Shown here piece by piece: positions 34,781 through 42,664 of a stretch of DNA of 64,000 nucleotides. The stretch's first letter is position 1. Each line of letters opens with the position of its first letter. Source of the DNA: Halobacillus shinanisalinarum (GTDB lineage: Bacteria > Bacillota > Bacilli > Bacillales > Halobacillaceae); NCBI RefSeq assembly GCF_022919835.1, contig NZ_CP095074.1, positions 1,984,001 to 2,048,000 on the forward strand. Reading direction: 5' to 3'. Below the pieces are notes generated by a model. It did no database searches and had not been told where the DNA came from. It saw only the letters and a program-made list of their open reading frames with translations. The translations under genes and the position numbers were made by a program.

Positions 34781-35817
34781 ATTAATCCCCCTCCTTTTTT
34801 AAAATGAGGCACTTTAACTTCTAGCCGCGTTCCTTGGTTCTTCAGACTAACAATCTTCAATGTGCCCCCTACTTCAAAGGCTCGTTCCTGCATATTTTGT
34901 AACCCATAGGAGCTTGTTTTTGCTTCCTCGACATCAAAACCAATTCCGTCGTCCACCATTCGCAAAATAACATGATCATCTCTCTCGATAAGCATGACTG
35001 TCAACGCCTCAGCTTTAGCATGCCTGAGTGTATTGGATACGGCTTCTTGTAAAATTCGAAACAATTGATCTTCTATGCCTTTTTCAAGTTTTAATGACTC
35101 AACCGTCCATTCGATCTTCATCGGAACTTTCTGTGTGAGCTCATGCAAAAGTTCTTCACAACCCTCTTGCAAAGACTTGTCCTTCAAAGCAACTGGACGC
35201 AGGTGAAGAAGCAATGCTCTCATTTCAAGCTGTGACTGATGGATCATTTTTTCAACCATCGCAAGTTGCTTATTCGACGGTTTCTGTTCAGCCTTCTCGC
35301 CTTCGTTAATAGCTGACATCATCATCGAAGCAGCAAATAATTGTTGACTCACGGAGTCATGAAGCTCACGGGCAAGCCGATTTCTTTCTTGAACGACAAC
35401 CTCCTGCAAGCTCTTCTCTCGTTCTTCAGCACGTTCGGAGGCTAAGCGCTGGGCCGTCTCAGTTTGCTTCTTAAACCTTGCTTCAATCTGCTTCATTTTC
35501 TTTTCGATCTGCTGGATCTCACCTGCCCCTGTATCATCGTATAAAACAGGATTCCCTTTTGCGATTTCATCAAGTTGATGTTCTACATAATGGAATTTCC
35601 TTCTAAAGACAAAACCTTGAGCCATACCGATCGCTAATCCGCCAGTTATGGATAGAGCCAGCGTGAGAAGTACATAAGGTAAATCGAGCACTTCCATCGA
35701 CCATAAGTCTGCCCAGTCCCTTAATGGAAAGGTAATGAAGGTGAAGCTTAGCAGCACAGTTGCAAATATGATAAATGACAAGAGACCTATGACAACTTGT
35801 TTTTGCCAAATATTCAT
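34777..35817 (-). CDS. liaS: Sensor histidine kinase LiaS (intramembrane-sensing type)
   Basis: The 346-residue kinase has two N-terminal membrane helices (about 10-30 and 48-70) with a short outside loop, a HAMP/coiled-coil linker and a HisKA_3 domain. The phosphoacceptor is in ERNRLARELHDSVSQQLFA; an ATPase domain with DDGIGFD and SSYGLQNMQERA follows. The small extracytoplasmic loop is typical for kinases that sense through a partner protein, here LiaF. Both ends overlap neighbours by 4 nt (ATGA with liaF, GTGA with liaR), so the three are translationally coupled. Confidence 0.92.
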   Translation of the reverse strand: MNIWQKQVVIGLLSFIIFATVLLSFTFITFPLRDWADLWSMEVLDLPYVLLTLALSITGGLAIGMAQGFVFRRKFHYVEHQLDEIAKGNPVLYDDTGAGEIQQIEKKMKQIEARFKKQTETAQRLASERAEEREKSLQEVVVQERNRLARELHDSVSQQLFAASMMMSAINEGEKAEQKPSNKQLAMVEKMIHQSQLEMRALLLHLRPVALKDKSLQEGCEELLHELTQKVPMKIEWTVESLKLEKGIEDQLFRILQEAVSNTLRHAKAEALTVMLIERDDHVILRMVDDGIGFDVEEAKTSSYGLQNMQERAFEVGGTLKIVSLKNQGTRLEVKVPHFKKGGGLM

Positions 35818-36530
35818 ATTCGCTTCACCTCAAGATCTCCCGACACAATCGAGGTGATAATTTTCACTCTGGGTTTATTTGTCACATAGTCCGGTGTGCG
35901 ATAAGACATCGTCTGATTGAATAACTTCGTTTTACGATATTGAAAAATAGCGGCCCGCCCTAAGACCGCACTATGATTAACCGCAACCTCTACCTCGTAA
36001 GGGACATATACTTGTACATTACCAACTAAATGTCTAATGGAAATAACAGCTTCATCATGAGGAAGTACGGTATGACTGAGATCGATTATTCGATCACCAA
36101 ATCCGCCATGCACATTTACGTCCTGCCACTTATAAGAAGTTTTCGCCGTCATCTGGTCACCGAAAAGCTTCTGCTTTATAAAAGGCTCTTCTGTCTCAGC
36201 AAAATTGTCAACTTGGACATTAAGTTCGGTTCGCTCAGGCTCCTTTTTCGAGCGAAAATAGTGGCGTACAAAGAGTACAAGGATGACTATAATTAGAAAT
36301 CGTACAGCAATCATATTCAAGATCGTTAACACAAGACTCAACATACCAATCCAAAACATGATTTTCCCCGAAAGCTTTCGGTACCTTTTCCTACCTATAT
36401 AAAGGAAGATACTTGAAAATAATAAGGAGAAGATCAGCCCCCCATTAAAAAAGGTGACTTCAAGGACGAGGAGGATCACCCCTATGATTAAAATCGTGTT
36501 TATGGTATTCGTCGACATGTGCTTAAACAT
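35814..36530 (-). CDS. liaF: LiaF, membrane inhibitor of LiaRS
   Basis: The 238-residue protein has N-terminal membrane helices (ILIIGVILLVLEVTFF, IMFWIGMLSLVLTILNMIAV and following) and a C-terminal soluble beta domain of the LiaF/DUF2154 type (ISIRHLVGNVQVYVPYEVEV). LiaF keeps LiaS in the inactive state until envelope damage. ATG 36530 is set by AGGAGG nine bases upstream; the ATG at 36539 overlaps that site. In Bacillus subtilis liaG precedes liaF; here liaF follows liaH directly after a terminator. Confidence 0.9.
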   Translation of the reverse strand: MFKHMSTNTINTILIIGVILLVLEVTFFNGGLIFSLLFSSIFLYIGRKRYRKLSGKIMFWIGMLSLVLTILNMIAVRFLIIVILVLFVRHYFRSKKEPERTELNVQVDNFAETEEPFIKQKLFGDQMTAKTSYKWQDVNVHGGFGDRIIDLSHTVLPHDEAVISIRHLVGNVQVYVPYEVEVAVNHSAVLGRAAIFQYRKTKLFNQTMSYRTPDYVTNKPRVKIITSIVSGDLEVKRI

Positions 36531-36586
36531 ACAGGTCATCCTCCTATCCGCTAATCTAAAAAAGCATACATTTCCCTATGAGGACC

Positions 36587-36612
36587 AAAAAGACGCAGAT
36601 CTCTGCGCCTTT
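36587..36612 (-). terminator. Internal terminator between liaH and liaF
   Basis: Minus-strand AAAGGCGCAGA-GATC-TGCGTCTTTTT forms a compact stem with T-tract. It would reduce read-through from the strongly induced liaIH part into liaFSR. Confidence 0.8.
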
Positions 36613-36628
36613 AATGATAGCATGATTC

Positions 36629-37270
36629 CTACTGAACCGTAACGTCCTCTGTATTCTTCATATCTTTTTCCAGCTGAGCAACCTTGCTGTCAAACGTATT
36701 ACGATAATAGGCACTGTTCACCTTGTATTCCAACTCCTCAATGTAGCGGTCCATTTCTGAAAATCTAGAATAAGGCTTGTCCGCTGTATCTTCAATGACT
36801 TGATTCATCCGGTTATGGGCACGGGCGATATTTTCCCGTCCCATCAGCTCCATCCGTTTCAAATGCATGTCCTTCAATCTATGTTTCATTTCCTCATATT
36901 TACGCTCAAGCGTCTCTAGCTGCTCCATTGCATCCAAGCGGGAAGCTTTAAGACGCTCCGCTCGTGCTTCGTATTCTTCCTGTTCTTTCACGGCAAAGGC
37001 ATGCATCGTCTCTTCTCCAGCCTTTTCAGCCACTTCAGCCTGATGTTTACGCTTGTCCGCCATCTCTTGAGCTTTTTGATATTCGCGTCCGAACTCGTCC
37101 TTCAAACGATATTGACGTTCCACCAGCTTACGAACCTTCTCTGTTTCCTTTTCACTCTCACGCAAATATTGGTTCAACATAGCGATCGGATTCTTTTGCT
37201 CCTTTTGATCGAGGGCCTCATGCAGATCTGACGTGATTGAATCCTTCAAGCGAGTAAATACGTTAGCCAT
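36629..37270 (-). CDS. liaH: LiaH, PspA/IM30 family phage-shock protein
   Basis: The 213-residue protein is almost entirely helical and charged with long coiled coils (RKLVERQYRLKDEFGREYQK and MEQLETLERKYEEMKHRLKD regions), as in PspA, IM30 and LiaH. Such proteins form large rings or rods that stabilise damaged membranes. The N-terminal amphipathic helix ANVFTRLKDSITSDLHEALD would bind membrane. ATG 37270 follows AAGGAGAG. It is paired with the small membrane anchor LiaI immediately upstream. Confidence 0.93.
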   Translation of the reverse strand: MANVFTRLKDSITSDLHEALDQKEQKNPIAMLNQYLRESEKETEKVRKLVERQYRLKDEFGREYQKAQEMADKRKHQAEVAEKAGEETMHAFAVKEQEEYEARAERLKASRLDAMEQLETLERKYEEMKHRLKDMHLKRMELMGRENIARAHNRMNQVIEDTADKPYSRFSEMDRYIEELEYKVNSAYYRNTFDSKVAQLEKDMKNTEDVTVQ

Positions 37271-37297
37271 TATCAATCTCTCCTTTTTTTAAGTAAG

Positions 37298-37651
37298 TTA
37301 TTTGTTTAACTCTGCCCACTGTCTTTCAAAATTCGTGAACGGATCGTCACTACTGCTTGATTCGATCACAGAATCATTCTTTCTCGTTGTCATTTTCTTA
37401 TAAATCACATATAAAGCATAAGCAGCAACAAGTCCAATGACTGCATAGATGTTGGAAACCGCCACACTAAGGATAATCAGCCCTAACACGACCCAGCCAA
37501 TTTTTCCGGCAGTTGAATCACTTTTCATAAATTGCTTGAAGACGACATACAGCAACCATACGCTGACGCCTAACAAAACCATTGGACCAAGGTTTGCTAG
37601 GAGAACACCAAGTGCAACTAGTCCTGCAATAAACAGCAAAAACTTTTTCAT
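37298..37651 (-). CDS. liaI: LiaI, membrane anchor of LiaH
   Basis: The 117-residue small membrane protein has hydrophobic helices at about 4-20, 23-40, 53-70 and 72-85, and a polar C-terminal tail with Ser/Asp-rich and aromatic ends (DDPFTNFERQWAELNK). It occupies the first position before liaH, as in Bacillus. LiaI recruits LiaH to the membrane under stress. ATG 37651 follows GAGGAGGG. The upstream region (37660-37780) is the expected site of LiaR control; I cannot point to a specific box with confidence. Confidence 0.88.
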   Translation of the reverse strand: MKKFLLFIAGLVALGVLLANLGPMVLLGVSVWLLYVVFKQFMKSDSTAGKIGWVVLGLIILSVAVSNIYAVIGLVAAYALYVIYKKMTTRKNDSVIESSSSDDPFTNFERQWAELNK

Positions 37652-37974
37652 CAATTATTTCCCTCCTCGCTGATTTCTTATCTCTATCATACGGTGAATC
37701 ACCTTTCTCAGTAATGAGCCAGAGATATATTTCTGACTACGACTTGAGGCTTATATAGCATGGGTAAAACCATATTTGCTTATAAAAACAAACAGCCATA
37801 ATAGGCGATCTTTGATTCATCGGGCAAGTCCGTTACAATCATGTGGTCATCATATTATGCGTTTATCCATATTTCGTTTCCTCTTAATGCTTTCATCTCG
37901 GTGGCCGCGGAACTATATACTGTTGTCTTCCAATCTTTTTTAGCCCAATAACCGATCTATCCCTGGGCTAATAG

Positions 37975-38007
37975 AAAAGGGAACTCCTGAAATAAGAGTT
38001 CCCTTTT
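37975..38007 (-). terminator. Intrinsic terminator of the SASP gene
   Basis: AAAAGGGAACTC and GAGTTCCCTTTT form a perfect 12-bp stem. The remaining 37780-37974 holds a further 8-bp inverted repeat (TTAGCCCA/TGGGCTAA near 37940-37972) but no gene. Confidence 0.85.
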
Positions 38008-38014
38008 CTTCTTC

Positions 38015-38215
38015 CTATTTGTTTCTGTTCTGCATACTTGATTCAGCGATACTGATCATTCGTTTGACCATTTCGCCACCCACCGATCCGTTTTCGCGCG
38101 CAGTGGTGTCTGCTCCGAGCTTAACACCAAACTCACTTGCAATTTCTTCCTTCATACTATCCATTGCATTTTCTGCACCAGGCACTAACAATTCATTCCT
38201 ATTGTTGTCTGCCAT
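38015..38215 (-). CDS. Small acid-soluble spore protein, alpha/beta type
   Basis: The 66-residue protein carries both conserved SASP segments: the GPR-protease recognition region [14 protein letters not shown] and the C-terminal [21 protein letters not shown]. Alpha/beta SASP coat spore DNA, switch it to an A-like form and protect it from UV; they are degraded at germination. ATG 38215 follows GGGGTGATCAGTG. It is monocistronic and should be transcribed in the forespore by sigma-G. Its presence marks the organism as a spore former. Confidence 0.95.
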   Translation of the reverse strand: MADNNRNELLVPGAENAMDSMKEEIASEFGVKLGADTTARENGSVGGEMVKRMISIAESSMQNRNK

Positions 38216-38240
38216 CACTGATCACCCCTAGTGGGAATTG

Positions 38241-38259
38241 GAACAGTATAATACTGTTC
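38241..38259. promoter_or_regulatory. 19-nt perfect palindrome upstream of the SASP gene
   Basis: GAACAGTAT-A-ATACTGTTC has two 9-bp arms and lies 26-44 nt upstream of the SASP start. TATAAT is embedded at the centre. It shares the central TATAATA with another palindrome at 49980-49998. Confidence 0.5.
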
Positions 38260-38404
38260 AGTACTTATATTTTGGATAAAATATATTTATACACCCGGAA
38301 AATACAACCAAAATCCACATTAAACGGAAGGAACAACTTGATCCTATCAAATCAAAAAGCCTTCTAAAAAGCCTGACATCGTCTAGGATATCTGCCTTTA
38401 ACAG

Positions 38405-39505
38405 CTATTCGATTATACGGAGTTCCTTTGGAGTTTTTGTTAACGTTTCATAACCATCCGCAGTTACTAAGACGTCATCTTCTAAACGGACACCGCCGAC
38501 TGCTGGATCATAAATACCTGGTTCAATCGTGTAGGTCATCCCTTCCTTCAGCACCCCGTCATTCAGATGGCTCATAGATGGAAATTCATGAACGTTGATC
38601 CCTAAACCATGACCGATTCTATGAGGAAATAGCTCGCCATAGCCAGCGTCTGTGATGATATCCCTGGCTGTTTGGTCGAGGTCGCCAATACGGGTTCCCG
38701 GTTTACTAATGGAAAGCGATGCTTCAATGGCTTCATGAACTTTCTCATAAATAGACTTTTGTTCATCGGAGATTGACATAAAAGCAAACGTCCGAGTGAT
38801 ATCTGATGTATATCCCTTCCAGACAACACCAAGATCAAACAAAACGAAATCGCCGGCTTCCAGCTTACGGTCGCCAGGATTTCCGTGCGGCTGCCCAGAC
38901 TTTTCACCGAACAACACCATTGTAGAAAAGGACATTTCGGCGACACCTTTTTTCTTCAATTCATATTCGATCGTCGCGAGAACTTCCATTTCTGTAATAC
39001 CTTCTTTAAGTGCTTCTGTTCCTACCTTCACACCAAAATCAGCAAGCTCTGCGGCCTCACGCATAATACTGATTTCCTGCTCGTCTTTTACGAGGCGCAT
39101 CTCATTAAGCTGTCCCTCAACATCTATGACAGATACTTCATCAAAAAGAGCTAGTAATGACTCACTGCGTCCATAGGAAAGGACTTGCTTCTCGAAGCCT
39201 ACCGTTTTTGGCTGAGGAACCCCTTGTTGTTTCATCTTATCATCCATCATCGTCCAAGGATTCTCATGATCAGCATAGCCAATCACGTCATAGGTCCAGC
39301 CGGCATCACGAATTTGACCTGCCTCCATACCAGGAAGGACAGCGATCGGATCAGCTTCAGGAAAAACAAGCAAGCCTAGCAACCGTTCGTGCGGATCGGT
39401 CTGAAAACCTGTTAAATAAAAGACATTCTCTTTAGAATTTAAGAAAGCTACATCAATATGATTCTCTTTTAAATAGTTAGAAAAACGATTCAATCTATGT
39501 TCCAT
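38405..39505 (-). CDS. M24 family Xaa-Pro peptidase (prolidase/aminopeptidase P-like)
   Basis: The 366-residue enzyme has a creatinase-type N-terminal domain and a C-terminal pita-bread metallopeptidase domain. Metal ligands are visible in DFVLFDLGVVWKGYTSDITR (two Asp), HRIGHGLGINVHE (His) and MTYTIEPGIY (Glu), with the final Glu in VRLEDDVLV. It cleaves peptides at proline. ATG 39505 is chosen by AGAAGGGAT upstream; the frame to 39544 has no RBS. It is single, between terminators. Dipeptidase versus aminopeptidase P cannot be separated here. Confidence 0.9.
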   Translation of the reverse strand: MEHRLNRFSNYLKENHIDVAFLNSKENVFYLTGFQTDPHERLLGLLVFPEADPIAVLPGMEAGQIRDAGWTYDVIGYADHENPWTMMDDKMKQQGVPQPKTVGFEKQVLSYGRSESLLALFDEVSVIDVEGQLNEMRLVKDEQEISIMREAAELADFGVKVGTEALKEGITEMEVLATIEYELKKKGVAEMSFSTMVLFGEKSGQPHGNPGDRKLEAGDFVLFDLGVVWKGYTSDITRTFAFMSISDEQKSIYEKVHEAIEASLSISKPGTRIGDLDQTARDIITDAGYGELFPHRIGHGLGINVHEFPSMSHLNDGVLKEGMTYTIEPGIYDPAVGGVRLEDDVLVTADGYETLTKTPKELRIIE

Positions 39506-39576
39506 AAGATCATCCCTTCTTCGTTTCATCTCCAACCCCATCATATATCAAAAAGGGTACCTCAGCCAAATCCCAT

Positions 39577-39629
39577 AAAACTTCCACCTCAGGTCATCCA
39601 GAAATTGGATGACCTGAGGTGGAAGTTTT
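39577..39629 (-). terminator. Very long perfect terminator hairpin
   Basis: Arms AAAACTTCCACCTCAGGTCA... and its complement span 39577-39600 and 39606-39629: 24 bp without mismatch around a 5-nt loop. It is longer than any other terminator in the window. It lies after the lipoprotein gene 39663-40103. Confidence 0.85.
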
Positions 39630-39662
39630 ACCCAGTAAAAACGAGCATATATTATGCTCATT

Positions 39663-40103
39663 TTAACCACCTAATTGGTTTATATTTTCCTGGATTTGCT
39701 GAATTTGCTGGATCGCTTGGAACAGGGAAGAGTTTTCTAGAGCCTCCATATTAATTACTTGATCCTGGGCAGCTTGGATCATTTCATTCACGCCCGTTTC
39801 TAGTTGGTCGGTGTAATTCATAAGGTCGTTATGAATACTTTCAGCAAGCTCTGGCGGATTTAGTGCCTGCACTTCTTCAATTTCAGTTTGAAATTCTTGA
39901 AGGCGTTCTTCCACATCGGCAAAACTAATCACATCATTCTGAGCTTGCTCAATTAAATTAGGCAAGTCATTGGAAAACTCTTCAGCATCAGAAATAAATG
40001 CTGTCACATCCTCAGTATATTGCAATCCGGTCGTTGCTTCCTCAATAAGTCCACAACCACTTAAAGCCACTAGTAACAATGATAGTACTAAAAACTTTTT
40101 CAC
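39663..40103 (-). CDS. Small helical lipoprotein (DUF6376-like)
   Basis: The 146-residue precursor has a lipoprotein signal with lipobox LSGCG, followed by a mature part rich in Gln, Glu and Asn that should form helices (NLIEQAQNDVISFADVEERL, IQQIQQIQENINQLGG). Similar short lipoproteins in Bacillaceae are grouped as DUF6376; function unknown. GTG 40103 is chosen because GGGGG lies seven bases upstream and the signal peptide begins there. It is divergent from the heme-copper-like membrane protein gene. Confidence 0.7.
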   Translation of the reverse strand: MKKFLVLSLLLVALSGCGLIEEATTGLQYTEDVTAFISDAEEFSNDLPNLIEQAQNDVISFADVEERLQEFQTEIEEVQALNPPELAESIHNDLMNYTDQLETGVNEMIQAAQDQVINMEALENSSLFQAIQQIQQIQENINQLGG

Positions 40104-40287
40104 TTCATTTCCCCCTTGTGTCACGACTAATTATCATACGTATGAATTGAGAAAAAGATTCAAAAACTTCGTTTATAGAATGAAGCATTTTTGAACCTTT
40201 TGCAACATTCCTTATCTGTTCGTATCTTTTAGTTTTTAGCTTCGATATAATAGCATAAGCTTCTATTAATATTTGGAGGGGTTTCCA

Positions 40288-40686
40288 TTGGATCGTACCC
40301 GATTTTTTGTAAGAGTTTCAGCAATTTATGCCTTAATCGGTGCCTTTATGGGGTCGCACATGGCTGGAGGGGGCGGCTATCAACTCACCGCTGTTCATGC
40401 ACACATCCTTGTTGTGGGATGGCTGTCTTTATTTGCCTTCGCTATTTATTACAAAGTCTTTTCTATTCCAAAAGACTCTAAACTTGCCAAGGTTCATGTA
40501 TGGACATCCTTTTTGGGTGTATTAGGCTTAACGACAGGAATGTGGTTATATTTCACAAAACCTTTTGGAGACATGGGAACATTTAACACCGTGTTTTTTA
40601 TCGTAGGTGGAACTATTTTATTAATTGCCTTTGTTGTTTTTGCCATCATGGTTTTTGTTCATGGCAAGTTTATTTCAGAGGAATAA
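40288..40686 (+). CDS. Small membrane protein resembling a fragment of heme-copper oxidase subunit I
   Basis: The 132-residue protein has four hydrophobic helices (about 8-25, 37-55, 68-85, 100-122). The second contains LTAVHAHILVVGWLSLFAFAIYY, where the HAHI motif resembles a heme-ligand helix of cytochrome oxidase or NorB-like proteins. Short proteins of this type in Bacillus are often labelled cytochrome-c oxidase; the full catalytic subunit is absent. TTG 40288 has GGAGGGG six bases upstream. Function, perhaps heme or metal handling, is unproven. Confidence 0.7.
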   Translation: MDRTRFFVRVSAIYALIGAFMGSHMAGGGGYQLTAVHAHILVVGWLSLFAFAIYYKVFSIPKDSKLAKVHVWTSFLGVLGLTTGMWLYFTKPFGDMGTFNTVFFIVGGTILLIAFVVFAIMVFVHGKFISEE

Positions 40687-40690
40687 AGAA

Positions 40691-40730
40691 TAATCCAAGA
40701 ACACTCCAAACAAGGAGTATTCTTGGATTA
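40691..40730. terminator. Bidirectional terminator
   Basis: TAATCCAAGAACACTCC and GGAGTATTCTTGGATTA form a 17-bp stem with one mismatch between two convergent genes. Confidence 0.85.
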
Positions 40731-40737
40731 TCTACAG

Positions 40738-41784
40738 TCAAGGGGAATGCTTTATAAGGCGATCATCATCTTCCTCTGGACTCCCTCGCCCATCGGTATT
40801 ATTGGTAATAAAATAGATCGATTCACCGATTTGTTCAACGTCACGAATTCTTCCGTAATCATCCACTACTATAGATGGATTCTCACCTCCAAATGATAGC
40901 GTCCGTAAAGCCGTTCCTCTTAATGTTGCGATGTAAAGTCTTTCATTGAAGGCAGCTATTCCTGAAGGAGCCCATGTATTTTCACCTGTTTGATAAATAG
41001 GCCCCTCTACCCCGTCCGCATTTTCTTCCCCAACTATGTCAGGCCATCCGTAATTGTCACCAGGATTAATTTTATTCACTTCATCATAGTTATCAGGTCC
41101 ATGTTCAGAGGCGTAGAGCTGCCCATCCTTGTCCCATGCCAACCCTTGTGGATTCCGGTGTCCATAACTATACACATAGGAGCCTTCGAATGGGTTGTCT
41201 TCTGGAACAGATCCATCCAAGTTTAGGCGAAGAATTTTTCCTGCTAAACTCTCCTTATCCTGTGCCAAATCTTCATTTAATGAATCCCCTGTCGTTACAT
41301 ACAGCTTTCGATCAGGCCCTATTTCAATACGACCGCCATTATGGAAGTTCGCACCTGGTATATCCTCAAGTACCACATCTGTTTCTAACCACCGACTATT
41401 CTCGTAGGTAAGCACGATTACTCGATTTTTAACCTGTTCATTTTCTTCATAGGTATGGTAGGCAAAAGCTTGATGGTTTTCATTAAAGTTTGGATCAAGC
41501 TTGAATCCGAGCAGTCCTCCCTCACCGATTTGGCTAATACCTTTTTCCGTCACGACCTTGGCTCTGCTTACTCCTTGCTCTTCCGTCAACGAAACGATTT
41601 GCCCTTCACGTTCCGTTATAAAAATCGTACCATCGTTTGCCTCGATATCCCATGGTGACTGCAGGTTTGCTGCTACTTCCTTAGTGTCACCAGTCTCTTC
41701 TGAAGGTGCTTGCTTGGACGATTCCTCTTTGGGTTGACAAGCGGTCATCATCAATACAACCATCAGCCACATTAGAATTCTCAT
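40738..41784 (-). CDS. Glucose/sorbosone dehydrogenase-like (PQQ beta-propeller) lipoprotein
   Basis: The 348-residue precursor has a lipobox MTACQ near residue 15. The mature part is a six-bladed propeller of the soluble quinoprotein glucose dehydrogenase/YliI family: LQSPWDIEANDG, EGGLLGFKLDPNF, NFHNGGRIEIGPDRKLYVTTG, GHRNPQGLAWDKDGQLYASE and NYGWPD. The conserved His and Arg of the PQQ/calcium site are in HNGGRI and SYGHRNPQG. It would oxidise sugars outside the membrane, although few bacilli make PQQ, so the native role is uncertain. ATG 41784 follows AGGGAGG. Confidence 0.85.
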   Translation of the reverse strand: MRILMWLMVVLMMTACQPKEESSKQAPSEETGDTKEVAANLQSPWDIEANDGTIFITEREGQIVSLTEEQGVSRAKVVTEKGISQIGEGGLLGFKLDPNFNENHQAFAYHTYEENEQVKNRVIVLTYENSRWLETDVVLEDIPGANFHNGGRIEIGPDRKLYVTTGDSLNEDLAQDKESLAGKILRLNLDGSVPEDNPFEGSYVYSYGHRNPQGLAWDKDGQLYASEHGPDNYDEVNKINPGDNYGWPDIVGEENADGVEGPIYQTGENTWAPSGIAAFNERLYIATLRGTALRTLSFGGENPSIVVDDYGRIRDVEQIGESIYFITNNTDGRGSPEEDDDRLIKHSP

Positions 41785-41844
41785 ACCTGCCTCCCTACGC
41801 ATTGGTATCTTCATTGTAACAGGGCTGTGATAACTGCGCATGTC

Positions 41845-42435
41845 TTATGCCGTTTTACGTAGAGGAGTACGGTGAAGCACACCTTTTTCCAACCTATAAG
41901 CAAATACTGCTGCTAAAACAGCTAACGCTAAATCTTTCACCAGAAATGGTGTCATACTCGACCAGGCAATCGCATAACCGATGCCAGAACCTTCACCAAT
42001 CCATAGTTGAAGTGCCATATACATCCAGTTCACACCAACAATAAAATTTATTAGTAACCCTACCACGGAGGCACTCATGTACATGGAAAAGGTGCGCCGA
42101 TTTTCAACTATCTTTCCAACGGCAAAAGCTAAAAACATAAAAGAAAGGATAAAGCCAAAGGTCGGCATAAAGAAAGTCCCTACCCCGCCTTTAAATCCTG
42201 CAAAAACAGGTGCACCTATTAAACCTAGAACTGTATAAACAAACATAGAGAAGAAACCTAAACGACTTCCCAATATAATTCCGGCTAAAATGGCCACAAA
42301 CGTCTGCAGAGTAAGTGGTACGTTCATGATCGATAAAAAAGGTGCAAATGCGGTAATATTTGAGCCAATTGCCATTAACGCTACAAATAAGGCTCCTATT
42401 GTCATATCGTAAGCAGTTGAACGTGATTTCTGCAA
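41845..42435 (-). CDS. bioY: Biotin transporter substrate-binding subunit BioY
   Basis: The 196-residue membrane protein of the ECF S-component type has six helices. BioY marks are IGALFVALMAIGSNITAFAPF, PLTLQTFVAILAGIILGSRLG and GLIGAPVFAGFKGGVGTFFMPTFGFILSF. It captures biotin for import with or without a shared ECF module. TTG 42435 is set by GAGGAGG upstream. A BirA operator precedes it, so it should be repressed when biotin is sufficient. No bio genes are adjacent. Confidence 0.93.
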   Translation of the reverse strand: MQKSRSTAYDMTIGALFVALMAIGSNITAFAPFLSIMNVPLTLQTFVAILAGIILGSRLGFFSMFVYTVLGLIGAPVFAGFKGGVGTFFMPTFGFILSFMFLAFAVGKIVENRRTFSMYMSASVVGLLINFIVGVNWMYMALQLWIGEGSGIGYAIAWSSMTPFLVKDLALAVLAAVFAYRLEKGVLHRTPLRKTA

Positions 42436-42490
42436 TTCTATTCCTCCTCTATACATATCTATTACTAAGATAGCGAAGGAAGGTATATGA

Positions 42491-42545
42491 TGTCAACTTA
42501 AAAATTAATAGGTTAACATATGTTTTAAAACCTCTTATCATACCA
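42491..42545 (-). promoter_or_regulatory. BirA operator and extended -10 promoter of bioY
   Basis: TGTCAAC (42491-42497) and GTTAACA (42512-42518) with 14 nt between match the BirA consensus TTGTTAAC-N14-16-GTTAACAA with one mismatch. Upstream for bioY, the minus strand has TGGTATGAT (42537-42545), an extended -10, which places the operator just after the transcription start. Confidence 0.75.
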
Positions 42546-42664
42546 TTTATTTTTGCATGATAATGTCAACTAAGTGTATGTGCGCCCTCCTTCAAACCCA
42601 TTATATGGTGACTTTTTCCTCATTTTGGTGTAAAGTATACTGAAAAAGTACCGGAGGAGTATCC

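Noticed and set aside
37655..37974. LiaR binding box upstream of liaI
   Set aside because: Expected from the family but I could not identify a specific inverted repeat with confidence.
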